In this document: positions 45,393 through 56,821 of the stretch, in pieces
How the letters are laid out: each line of letters starts with the position of its first letter
How positions within the stretch are numbered: the first letter of the stretch is position 1
Source of the DNA: Prunus persica
Lineage: Eukaryota; Streptophyta; Magnoliopsida; Rosales; Rosaceae
Reading direction: 5' to 3'
NCBI RefSeq assembly: GCF_000346465.2
Contig: NC_034010.1
Span: forward strand, 22,741,701 to 22,805,700
DNA: 64,000 bases
The notes under the pieces: generated by a model
Seen by the model: only the letters and a program-made list of their open reading frames with translations
The model's database searches: none
What the model was told of the DNA's origin: nothing
Made by a program: the position numbers and the translations under genes

Positions 45393-48300
45393 TCACATCT
45401 TCTTTTGTTTATTTCTTTCCTTGATTTGATTTTCCAGACTTTTAAGTCTCTGCTTGAGAATTGAAGTCCGTGATATTCTTCTGTCAGCAATCTTTGATGG
45501 CTTGGTGGGTAACGGAGGTCCTGATTCAACGGTAGTGTCCTGTTCTATTGCTGAAGACAAAAAGGATTGAGGTTGTGATGGAGCAGGAGGTGGCATAGGG
45601 ATTTCTGGAAGACCAAGGAAAGTCTTCACCTCTGGGAGCCTAATTACTGCAGGAATGCAATACAGTCTGTCAGCGTAAATACACGGGAAACAAGATATGC
45701 TCAAACAAGCTCCAGAGCTGACTAGAACCCCCAAATTTTGTTAAAATGGAAATGGTTCATCTAATGGGTTAGGTTACAATCTTTCTAACATATTCCAAGC
45801 AAGGTGATTTTAGTGCTGACGATGTGGGCTCAGGCCACCCATCCTGTACTTTGCCTGATCCCCATCTACTTCCATTTTGCAAAGGAGATGGCGCAGTTTA
45901 ATAATAAAACACTATGCTGTTAGTTAGGGGTCCAATGTATATGGCTTGTGTACTAAATTACCCCATTAGCACTTTCAATTTAACTTTCTTACTTGACAGG
46001 AAGAAAAAGAAAACCTAAGGGGTCACTCTAGTGAATGGTAAAAGGCTCAGGCTGTCATCTGCATGTGCACAGGCTTGATTCTTAAGGGCAACATTGTCAA
46101 CTAGATCCAAGGAAAACCACCAAAAGTTCTAATGATACACTGAATTGCATTTAAGCATCTGATCAAAGCAAACAAATCCCTCATTTCAATTCAAAGTAGG
46201 GTTACAAAACATTAAATACAAAAAGAAGTTCATGATTTGCAGGAAGGACTCACCTAATCCATATGTAAGGGAGAACAGGTTGGAGGTGAGCCAATAACAG
46301 AACAGTGCCTGCAAAGACATGGGATTCAACAAAGCAATATAAAAGATCCTGGACATACCTACTCCTATACATTAAATTCAGCAAATTCACAAACCTTGGG
46401 GAAACCCATCATTACAGGAACTGAAATGGCTGCAAGGATTCTAGAATAGTTTTTCATAGTTTGGGCAATGGGATTCCCTTCAAGACCCTCCTGCATGTTG
46501 CACTAAGGAAACAGCAGAAATCACATAACTGCTCACTCTTTGGAAAGCATCATAGCAATAAGACAACAAGGTAAAAAGCATCTGATAGAAATATCCACCC
46601 ACAATCAATCAAAATAAAAAATAAAATAAAAAACTCTCTCTTAATTAAAAACCCAAGAGAAATTAAATACCATATATGCAAGCTAAATAAGTAACAAAAA
46701 TCCTACCTCTACTGTAATCAAGAATGTCAATGATGTCAGAACTGGAAGGATGAGCAAGCTATCTGGAGTAGTGAGATCAGTAAACCAAAGAGCTCCACCA
46801 CTTTGAAAAGAAGGAACCTTCTCAGCCATGTTTCTAACCTGCATTTACAAGAGTCAGAAAATGAAACACAACTTGAAATTTGGAAAGTCATGAAAATAAT
46901 CAAATATCAAATGAATAGTTTCAACAAGATACTGTAAAACTGAGGGGCTCTCATATCTTACAGCTAAGAAAAAACTGATGAAGATTGGACCTTGAATGAA
47001 TAGCGGTTGCAATTGAGAAAGTGGATTGACTCCATATCTGGAAAAACCGTGCAGTTTCAAAGCGTCAAATGCATGCACATGCACATATAAGATGGCTGCA
47101 TGAGAAACAATGACAGAAATAGAAAAAATAAAAGGATACAATGTGTGTGTACTCCTTTAATCTGAAAACAGTGAGAATTCAACTACACTAAATGTACAGG
47201 CACAACGGTTGTCGAACCCTCATGTGAGACAGCTACCACAGGAAAATTCAGGAAGTAGACTTTCTGGCTTTAGATTTAGGTCCCCTCTAATCGTCATTAT
47301 TTTAATTAAATCAAATCGTAGTCCTCTTTTTTCTATCTTTCTTTCATTTTGTTGGCAAACCAACCATTACTAAGAACTTTTTTGCAATTCGGACCACCAA
47401 AAAAAAAAAAAAAAAAAAAAAAAAGTCGTCTTAACTTTTTAATTGGTTATCTTCATAGAAACACATTTATGTATCGCAGTGGAAGAAAGAATTGTATGTA
47501 TCTGACAAGATTACATCTATAAAAGGAAAATAGCTAATCATCAGATGTGATTCCATCAGACAGTGAAAAATTACTTACTCCTTGAACAATGCCTTCATTC
47601 GTTTCTGTCCTTCTTGCAAAACATTCGGATCCATTGCCTAACAAATATATTGTATCAAAATGAAGAAAATGAAGCTTTCTGATAACTTTATGATGCACAC
47701 TATATCATATGAGGAAATTAAAGTTGATTCTGAGATAGACAATATAAGATGCTGGCCAAAAGAAGCAAAGAGACCATGGTGGCTTTTGATGAGTATCTCA
47801 GCATACTAGATTATCATGATTCCCCTCCGGCTACTGCCCCCACCCCAAACAAAAGAGAAAAAAAAAAAAAAAAAAAAAAAAGAAGAAAGAAATTCATACC
47901 ATATCTTGCATCTGTTGTTTTAACTCCTCTAAATGGGGCCTCATTAACTGTATCGCAATAGAAAAAATTAAAATAAACACAGTCAGATACTAATTGAATG
48001 CTCTCTTCTTCTAAACAATGTAAGAAACTGAATAAAAACATCAAAAATAGTAAAATTACATCAATATTCACAAATGTATTGAAACATACTACCTGCCCCT
48101 AACCCCCTCTCCCCCCAACCCCCAAATTGCTGGGGCGTGTCATATAAGTGATTCAAAGCATACTTCAACTCACAAAAATATGAATCATGCCACCATCACA
48201 TTTAAAAGAGTACCGCTTGCACAAACAATCAAGGAATGTTGTTTCTTTCATATAGTCAAAAGGATTAACGAACGATCATAGAATCAGGTTATTAAACAGC

Positions 48301-49367
48301 TGAAATAAAGTATCCACCCAGAGAGTGAGAGAGAGGGACAGAGAGAGAGAGCCCAGGAAACATACAACCTCTGGACAAGGGCTCGTTATCACAGTTATGG
48401 TCATTAAAAATATAGTGATTCCAACTGCAAGAAATCTTTCTGGAGTATCTAATACAACCTTTTATGTTCATCAAACTTTAAACTGACACATCCAGGAAAT
48501 TAATTGATAATTTATAGTTTTCAATAACAGATTCACATGTGCACACACACACAAATCCATTGAGCTTAAGGGAATGAAAACTAACATTAAGTTGTGTAGT
48601 AGCCCTGAGTTGATTAATGAGAAGTGGAATTGTAGCCCCTCGAATCAGAATAGTTGTTAAAGCTATTGAGGCCCACCTGGAAAAACAATTAATCACTTTC
48701 AAGGAGAAACCAAAATAGCTTTAAGATAAAATTTGTAACCATAAGCTCTGTACTTCTACTTAAGCAGCATTACATAATTGTTTCACTATTACCTTTCCTT
48801 CAACTTACCAAAAAATATTAAAATCATATAAAAAAGGAAAAATAAACAAAACTGTCAAAAGTAAGAGAATTCTCTCTAAAATCATTTCATTTACCAATTA
48901 CATCCAGTAAAAGAATGCACGCCATCGATCAAATACTGCAGGGCAGCAACTGGGAAGAAAGAATCTGCTGCAGCAGCAGCCACTTCACTCGCAGCGGGGG
49001 CTTGGGAGGTTACCACTTCCACCGTCTTATCCGTAATAACCTCGGCAAAATAGCCAATGTCATTAATCTTATCAGACCCATCATCAATTATGGTTGACAT
49101 ATACCTACAATGAAAGGAGCCAAGCCCCATTTTCCAAGACAATGATGAGCCTGTCCTCTCTCTACATCGAGAACCAAAACAAAATCCAAGTGTCGAGTTG
49201 TAAGAGCCACGTGGCAAAGTACTCTTGATCACAGGTGGAGGCAAACTTGAATTCGGTGCATGTGATTTAGTATCCTCATTGTTATCATGAAGAATGTGAC
49301 TAAATGCAGGGTGGAAACGTCTGGTACCAAAGGTCACTGTGGTGGAGACACTACGTCTACAAGCCAT
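45393..49367 (-). CDS. OXA1: Mitochondrial inner-membrane insertase OXA1
   Basis: Nine exons give 427 codons: 49367-48895, 48676-48586, 47947-47900, 47637-47579, 47037-46962, 46838-46707, 46490-46395, 46308-46254 and 45646-45393. The first ~90 residues are Arg/Ser/Thr-rich and acid-poor, as in a mitochondrial presequence. The YidC/Oxa1/Alb3 domain follows (~145-355): FFPVAALQYLIDGVHSFTG, WWASIALTTILIRG, FIQGPIFISFFLAV, LLILPVLTSLTFLITVE, VMMGFPKALFCYWLTSNLFS. It ends with a Lys/Arg-rich soluble tail (ISRTSILKQRLK, then IKERNKQKKM), which in Oxa1 proteins contacts the mitoribosome. The family co-translationally inserts mitochondrial-encoded membrane proteins. Length is normal for plant OXA1. 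Exons 6-9 lie in the right duplication unit; exons 1-5 are single copy. Confidence 0.93.
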
Positions 49368-49382
49368 TTCTGCTAGCTAACT

Positions 49383-49791
49383 TCTGCTAAAAGAAGCAGA
49401 TATCTAAACATTATAAAGAGATTACATATGCAATATAGAACAAGAAAAAAGCAAGACAACACGATCCTAACACTTTCTACTTTGAGGTGTTATATTCATA
49501 CCCACTTGGCTTACAAGAAATGTAACACAAAGGAGAAAAGAAAGAAATATTGCAACCCCAAATTTCAAGTTGTTTGAACTTGTACTGAGTTGTACTTTCT
49601 TCAGTAATATTTCTTGGTCTTCACTGCTGAAATCTAGTAGGATCCAAAAGTCATACTATTTTCCAATTTCTCACTTTTTTTTCTCAATCAACTCAAAGAA
49701 CCTCTCACAACGCATTTTCATGGATTCCACAGAAATGTTTGATAAGTTGGGATCAAGGCCTTTCAGGATTGGCTAAGTTAAAGTTCCATAG

Positions 49792-49824
<33 letters not shown>

Positions 49825-50097
49825 ATTAGCTAAGCACCCAATGAAAAGAACCCAAAACAGAGGGCTCAAAGTTATGAATTAAACTATCAAACATTTGGTT
49901 GGTGCTTAACTTTGAAGAACCCAGATGGGCTTTACACGATGAGTTACCATCAACAAATTATAAAAGTTTACGTCGTTGCACTGTATTTTCTTAAGAGCCA
50001 AACATAAATTAACCAAACAGAAAGAGAACCATTGGAAGTAATTACCTTTCTGAATTTTCTTAGTTCTCTTCTCGACGCGAAGAGACAGAAACTTCAT
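49383..50097 (-). promoter_or_regulatory. OXA1 5' leader with a possible intron and 20-codon upstream ORF
   Basis: An ATG at 50097 opens a frame (MKFLSLRVEKRTKKIQK) that meets a donor AAAG/GTAATT at 50046/50045. An acceptor TTTTAGCAG at 49384 precedes the OXA1 ATG by 16 nt. Joined, the frame gains E-V-S and stops 10 nt before the main ATG. This is a prediction from splice consensus only. Confidence 0.4.
49792..49820. repeat. (CA)n microsatellite
   Basis: About 14 CA dinucleotides inside the putative OXA1 leader intron. Confidence 0.95.
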
Positions 50098-50570
50098 TAG
50101 CAGCAGAACGCGTCATTTTCATAAATTTCGAACACAGTAGGTATGATAAAAAAAAATGAAAAAAAGAAGAAGAGAGAGACAACGTGATTTATACTGCATG
50201 TCGTTAAAATTTAAGCGCTTGTAAACGTTATGTCGTATTTATGCGTAGCAAGTCCCACTGTACCAGATGTAGAGGATTGCTTTGAAAGCAAAAATTTTAA
50301 CAATTTGAAAGGAAAATAAAACAAGGATTATATATAATTCCATAATTACTAGATTGTTCTCAGTGGTATTATTCACTAATGGCTCTGATAATATAATTAT
50401 GTGTGAACAATTGATTTTATACTTGTCACATTAATTATAAATAAATCTCTTGCTGTGGCAATGGCAAACCCAGTTGGAATGAACAAAGTCACTCTCCATG
50501 ATAAAACATTCCAACCCTGCATGGCCAAAAAAACGATGGTCAGCACCTTGAAAAAGAGAAGTGTGTAAAG

Positions 50571-50722
50571 TAATGCTACATGAACATATTTATTTTCTGA
50601 TCATATTATATGACAGTTGATGTGTTAATTAACTATTGATCGTGATAATTGATGTAATAAGTGAGCACCAACTACTAAGTCATGAGCTAATGTGGTCAGA
50701 AAATTCGGGTGACTCTAGCATT
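50571..50722. mobile_element. Small MITE (~152 bp) with TAATGCTA ends
   Basis: The left end TAATGCTACATGAACATA and the reversed right end AATGCTAGAGTCACC, each followed by a TTTCTGA[TC]CA motif, form inverted repeats related to the MITE at 13148-13417. It ends 14 bp from the LTP stop codon, so it probably forms part of that gene's 3' UTR. Confidence 0.65.
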
Positions 50723-50736
50723 GGAGTGTGTATGTA

Positions 50737-51078
50737 TTACTTTGAGCAGTCAGTGTTTTTATCAATTGGAGGGAGATTGAGGGACAGGCCACATTTCTTG
50801 GGAAGAAGAGAGACTTGAGAGGGATTATAGTTTCCAACGGAAGACAACACTTGCTTAAGGCACTTGCACACAGCTTCCCTGTCTGGCCTGGAATTAGCAT
50901 TGACACTCAGCTCCTTAACCCCTTTGCAACACTCTTCGGATGGCTTGGTGTCACTTCCACCTTTCACAAAACTGAGACACGGGGCCACTTGCTGGGTTAC
51001 GGTAGGGCATGAAGGCGCCGAATTTGCAGAACTTGAAAGGAACAAGAGGACGGCTAGGAATCCGATGAGGCGAGTCAT
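50737..51078 (-). CDS. Non-specific lipid-transfer protein, type 1
   Basis: Single uninterrupted frame of 113 residues. A signal peptide of about 21 residues (MTRLIGFLAVLLFLSSSANS) precedes a mature protein of about 92 residues. All eight cysteines are in nsLTP order (SCPTV, APCLSF, EECCKG, AVCKCLK, PKKCGLS, NTDCSK). The spacing and ~9 kDa size fit type 1 LTPs: secreted, four disulfides, carrying acyl lipids for cuticle and wall functions. Many LTP1 genes have an intron shortly before the stop; none is needed here because DCSK ends with an in-frame stop. A TATA motif lies about 85 bp upstream. Confidence 0.95.
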   Translation of the reverse strand: MTRLIGFLAVLLFLSSSANSAPSCPTVTQQVAPCLSFVKGGSDTKPSEECCKGVKELSVNANSRPDREAVCKCLKQVLSSVGNYNPSQVSLLPKKCGLSLNLPPIDKNTDCSK

Positions 51079-51158
51079 TGTTGCTCCTAAGTTTTAAGAT
51101 CACTTGGAGGCAAGTGTTTAATTCCCAAGTTTGAGGTCTTTGCAAGACTGCAGGGTAC

Positions 51159-51168
51159 ATATATAAAT
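51159..51168 (-). promoter_or_regulatory. TATA box of the LTP gene
   Basis: ATTTATATAT on the minus strand, 81-90 bp upstream of the LTP ATG, leaving room for a leader of about 55 nt. Confidence 0.55.
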
Positions 51169-51613
51169 GCTTGAGTGCAGGTTTTTCAGTTTTGAAGCCC
51201 CACAGCTGTAATTATGCTCATGCAAGTTTCATGCCAGTGATCGGTTTCTGTTTCCATGAAAACAGAAATAGGACTTCTCATGTTGGGATTACGTGAACAA
51301 CTTAATTAGGGCACACTAAGAAGTTCCCTTTGGGTTTAATATTTCTTGGCCAGACACATTGCTCATAAGAACCTGAAATTCAGACAAAGCTTAAAACAGT
51401 TCGTGTGAGTCATCCTCTTTCATACAATTTTTCTTTTCTTAAGAATCTGATGTTCAACAAGTATACAAGAAAAAGAAAAACAGCAATCTTTAGCTTTAAT
51501 ATTTTGAGAATTTCAATACGGTACTACTACAATACACTGTAAATAATGCTACTAACTGCACAAGACTAATCTACGTGTTTCTATATACATGTATGCTGCG
51601 TATTCAATCTCTG
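51169..51613. other. LTP promoter and ATG6 3' flank
   Basis: No gene seen. The distal LTP promoter lies on the left side and the ATG6 3' UTR on the right. Confidence 0.55.
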
Positions 51614-54600
51614 TCATGGATTTGATGTGTTTCGGAACTCAGACTTGGAGTCGGTACCACGTCTTGTGTACAATGAGCTGACGCCTGGAACTTCAGCATG
51701 TGAAGACACTGCAGAAAGAGGCTGGAAGTTCGTATTCCCAACAAACCAATACAGAGCCCATTTCAAATTGCAGAGGGTGTACTTTAGAGCTTTAGTCCAA
51801 TTCTCCTGCTTATTGAAGCTTTGAGTGATAGAATAGCTTTCCACTTTGTCATTCTCAATCCTGCAAAAGAAAAAGTCCAAGACAATTAAAAGGTATCTAG
51901 AGAAAGTATAATTATACATGACATTCGTTAAGTACATGGATAACCATGCAGAATAAAGTTTGTCAAGCCATGAAGACTTATGTCTATGTTGCATGCTTCT
52001 CATGTGTGTTAAAACAATTGAAAGGGTAAACAGGATAAACTGCAGTGCTCATCAATGCAAATATTGTATCATCTATGAAAAATGAATACCAAGAAGAGGC
52101 AGCAAATGCTTTGAACATGATATAACATACTATTGATGTAGACTGCAAAAACTTACTTGTATGGCAATTTAAAGCATTTTTCAGGTGGTATGTTGTTTTC
52201 TTGATCCTTGGAATTTGCAAACTCAGCAAAGTCTTTAAGGCATGTCAAGAACAATGTCATTGCTTTGTCATACCGAGTGCTCCAAAACAAGTTCACGGGA
52301 CCAAACCTAATAAATACTCAAGTTAATTAAAACATCCAACAAAATGTTGGAAAAAAAAGAAAGTAAAACCCGAATTGCGAAATACAGTTAATTTCAGAGA
52401 TCTCTCCCCCAACCCCAACCCCAAACCAAATCCATAGACATATTTATTTGTACATAAGAAACATATATAAATATTCGTTTTAATTTATAATCATCTATCC
52501 TAGCCACTCAACATTTGGGTAATCTCCACTTCATGCACGATGTACTGCTAAAGGGGGATCTACTAAATTTGAACTTTACAATACTGAAATTAGATGTCAA
52601 AAAACAATTAAATAGTGAATAAAATTAAAGGCATAGTCTATACTTACAGCTCATAAGTATTGTTGTTGTTGTCCATAATCCGAGGGTAGCTGCCCATAGG
52701 AAGTATTTTTATTCGATATCTAGAAGGTAATGAATTAAGGCCATTTCAACACAATATAACTAAGAAATTATTTACAACAGGTTAAAATGACAAATTCTTC
52801 TGTATTGTAAAAAGGATACTGAAATCTTGGACGGAAATATTGACACATGGTATGGAGGAGAAGGCAGGCTTGACCCCAGGCAGCATTTATCTCATCCCAC
52901 TCAACCTAATTGTATTCACAGCATGGTAAACATCAATATCAGACCCTATTTTCTGTCCCCCAAGGGTAGAAGGAAAGATTCAATTTATTGGTGCTAAGAC
53001 AATTCTCAAAGGAGAAGGAAAATGCATTCTTAGTTTTCTGACCGGAATTTTTGGAAGTCGTCCAAGTCGAAAATTGTTGATGGTACCAAATTCTCCATCA
53101 TGCCAGATAGGAAAGGCATCATTGAGCACGTTAGTTCGTTTCAACAACTCCAAGTGCGCCTGTGAAACTTCTATCTTGGACAAAATTGCATCTCTCTCTT
53201 CCTGTTAACCAAAAAGATTTTTCATGGACTCAAAGTACAAACAGGACATAAAAGGAATACTAAAAAAGGATGGGAAAGATTTTTCTCAGACTCAAAGACA
53301 ATGTACGCAACTCTTTTTTTGATGAGGACAACAAAAAAACTAATTGCTGACAAACAGATATAAAATTACCAGAAGCCACATTGTGAACACAACCATTAGA
53401 TAATAATAATTCAATGCCAAAGAAACTTTTGAAACCACTTTAGACTACACCAAACAACTGCCAGAATATCAACATAAATTCAGAACATATAGGACAAATG
53501 TACTGCCTAGAAGATTGTAATGCAACTGCTAGAGAAGCAGAGGAAGAGAAGAAGATCAGCAACACACCTGATTCGAAATTAATTGAAACTGAAAATTATT
53601 GAACTCATGCCAGTACCTGTTAGACGTTAAGCAAAATAAACAATCAGGATTTCCCAGGTTTACGTCAAAGGGTGAGTACACAATATGAAATCTGATACAT
53701 AGTGAAGAACACTTGATATTTTATCAGGAAGTAAACCAACAAAAATCAACAAACAACATTAGGAAAAGGAACATACCGCTCCTCCAATTCCTTAAATCTG
53801 CTAGATTTTAACTCAAGTTCCTTCAGCTCATTATTTACTTCCGCATTCTGTTTCTCCATTTCTTCAATTGCTGCTTCAAGTTTTCTCTCTTCTTCCTCAA
53901 TCTTAAAAAGCATCCGGAGAGGAAGAGTGAGCATTTAGACCTCACTTTGAAAAACTATGATACTAAATATGCTGATATAAAATAAAACGCATTTTTGAAG
54001 GTTTCTTAGGATGAGAGCTCAGATGTATTTGATATTAATTAGGACAAACGCATCCCTGCTGGTCATGCAATCTTTAAATTCACCATTCCCCTGAATAAAG
54101 GCATATTTGCTATAATAATAAATAATAAAAAACTTATTTCACTCTCCAAATATAGATCACACAGTGATTTTTGCATGGACAACATATTAAGTAAGCACCT
54201 TTAGTTTTTCCTTGAGAAAATCAGCCTCACTAAGAACATCCCTTGTCTCTCCCTCCAAGCGTTTAAGACAGGCTTCATAGGCTTTAATGTCCCTATTCAC
54301 ATCTTCAACCTCCTTGTCAAGTTTATCAGACACTACCCTCATGCATTCAAGACATAAAGGTTGCTCAACCTGGAAATGTTAGCAGAAACATAGAGATTAT
54401 AACTTCTTTTTTAAAAAACAATTTCTGGCACCAACATAGTAGACGCTATCAAAAGGAAACTGTAAAATTCCATTTAAAGTTCTTTTGCACTATTATACAT
54501 ACTTGTGTTTGGGTGGTGGCAATTTCAAATGCCCGTTTCAGGAGAGTTATAGTAGAGTGAAACCCAGAATTGTTAGGCTGCAAAGGACCATTGGGTCCTC

Positions 54601-55645
54601 CATCAGGCGACGGCAACTGGGCCCCACCACCATCTGCTGATGACTCAGATTTATAAACAACCACAAAGGACTCATCCATTGCCTTTCCAGACTGGCTTGT
54701 TTGGGCGGCTCCAACACGGGGACGAGGAGGGACTCCTTGTGCCTGGGGTCTTTGCTTTGGTAACACAACAAAAGAATTGTCCATCCGTGTTGATAACACA
54801 CTGTTTGCCCCATGCATTGAAGAGCCCTGCATGCCTGCATATATTCATCACCAAACCGCTTACTGATTAAGAAAACAATCCTTTCTCCACACATCACTGC
54901 ACTTGGCCATCAACAAAACCCTTAACCCCCATAAAATTACAAACTCAAATTTCCACTGAAAATTGCCAACACAAGAAATCTTATATTTGGTAAGCATCAT
55001 ACGATTCTGGTCAAATAATCCACTCATTTGGATTCAAAAGTCCAACACAGCTCCCATTCTAGTAATGGTTCCACAAACGAAGAGTTTCATACTTAATGAA
55101 TTGCATATTCACAAGGGTCAGCTAGCTATAAGATCCATTTCTAGCTTAAACACTTTGATCAAGAAATTAAGAAAAACATAACGCCAAAAGCAGCAAACTT
55201 AAGGTGTTTTAGCAGCAATAAAAGTTCAAAAGAGCAACAATTTAACTCACTAAATCAAAACCGAAGCCATGTTCTCCATAACGAAATTGGTTTAATACTT
55301 TCCAGGGTCAATCCATTTCAATTCAAAATTTGCCCTCAATGAAAATCATTTACAGTCTCACCCATTGAAACTCCAATTGAAACCTCGCACAAACTTCCAG
55401 AAACCAAATGGGATTCAATAATTCGATGCCCAGAACTCAAATTTGCGCGTATACATGCACTCATAAATGGTAAATACAAATAAGAAAGGGATTAAAAGAA
55501 AAAGCTAACCGGAGCGAGAGAAATCGTTGAAGAACTTTTCGGCATAGGAATCGGCGCCGACGATGCAGAGAGAGTTGCGGCAGTTCTGGCAGACATATCT
55601 GGGCAAATTCGGATCCACCTGAAAGCCCCGACCCCTTTCTCCCAT
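51614..55645 (-). CDS. ATG6: Autophagy protein ATG6 / Beclin-1 (VPS30)
   Basis: Ten exons give 508 codons: 55645-55510, 54834-54503, 54369-54199, 53901-53777, 53616-53568, 53201-53043, 52905-52820, 52719-52648, 52306-52157 and 51860-51614. The N-terminus has a CxxC-type pair ([14 protein letters not shown]). A low-complexity region contains two DxSFVV repeats ([18 protein letters not shown]), then a BH3-like segment ([13 protein letters not shown], ~135-150). A coiled coil spans ~160-270 ([17 protein letters not shown]). The C-terminal evolutionarily conserved/BARA domain contains [42 protein letters not shown] and [13 protein letters not shown]. It is the regulatory subunit of class III PI3-kinase (VPS34) complexes for autophagosome formation and vacuolar sorting. 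Length is close to Arabidopsis ATG6. It is divergent with SDE2 across about 1.2 kb. Confidence 0.96.
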
Positions 55646-56821
55646 TGAAGTAATTGTGAACGGTTTTTGTCGGGTCTGTTTTGCTCCAAGTGGGAGGCTC
55701 TAGGATTCGTATCAGAGGAGACAAAGTTTTCTCTCCTTTTCTTATTTTCTCTTTGTTTCTTGGCTGAAGCTCACCAAGGAAATCACAACAGTCTTGCCCC
55801 GGTTTGTTTCTTTGTGAAAATTGAATCTATTTATCCCTCTTATTGGTAGGAAAAATGTTAACTACAAAATAACTCATTTAAATATATATTTTTTAGTTTC
55901 ATACAAGACTAATTTAACTAATTTCATTACAAATTATTTGTTACCAAAAGTGATAGTTTACTATTATCAGATTCGAGCCAAAGGAATTAGGTGAGTTTCC
56001 CTACATAAGGATCAAGTTGTCGAATTAGCCCAATAGGCGATCCTCACCTCGTTAAAAACCATTAAAAAGAACCTCAAACTCTTATTAGAATACTTCATGT
56101 AATTTATTACTAATTATGCGGTTTTTCAAACTAAGACCTCAGTTTCAAAGTTAATTTGCTACTTGATTGGCAGTGTGGTGAATTTGAGTAAAATTATTTA
56201 TTTATTTATTTTATAGTATAAATGATAGTCTAAATTAAAATGGAATGAGATGTCTCTCACACACACACAACTAAGATCTTCTTAGGGTTCGAATATGAGA
56301 CCTCTTATCTGCAAGTCAAGACTATTTTCTACTGGGCTAGACCCGTTGGCAGTTATTTAGTTTTAATAACTTTTGACATGTATTTTATATTTGGGAGACT
56401 TTGGAAAAGCCCAAAGGAGAGAAAATTTTTAAAAGAAGCAAAAATGGACAAAATTGCCCTTATTTATTTTTTGATTTCCTAAGAAATCCTTTACATTTAC
56501 ATGTCTTTAGTTTGAAAGTTGAGAGGTTATTCTGTCTTTTTTCAAAAAGCTTTGGCTTTTTTCAAAAGTGAAAGTTTTTTTATGGGTAAAACCTAAATTT
56601 ACTTTTATATTTTCTTAAATTTAAATATTAAAAAAAACCTTATTCAAAAAGAAAATAAATACCCGACCCGGAATATGATCCCAGATTGGATAAAATAGAA
56701 ACCCGAGAACCATACAAAATCCGATCCCCAAACCCAACTTTATTTCCTTATCTCCTTCTTCGACTCGATTGCCAACAATCTTGGTCCTTCGAAACCCTAA
56801 AAACCCCTTGAATTGTCAACA
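55646..56821. other. Shared upstream region of ATG6 and SDE2
   Basis: Both genes are transcribed outward from this spacer of about 1.18 kb. A tRNA-like dispersed motif (GGTTCGAATATGAGACC) is near 56286, suggesting a decayed repeat in the middle. Sequence within about 150 bp of each ATG is the likely promoter/leader DNA. No gene. Confidence 0.6.

Larger units (their letters stand above)
30983..46854. repeat. Right unit of the tandem segmental duplication
   Basis: Begins at the junction where OXA1 intron sequence meets DUF3755 leader-intron sequence and ends in the intact OXA1 intron at TTTACAAGAGT. Contains the DUF3755 pseudogene, CNGC copy B and the 3' half of the intact OXA1 gene. Unique insertions here are the solo LTR (31928-32847) and the composite block (34870-38733). 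Confidence 0.92.

Noticed and set aside
47749..47961. 70-codon plus-strand frame with a lysine run
   Set aside because: Crosses a poly-A tract in an OXA1 intron and continues antisense to exon 3.
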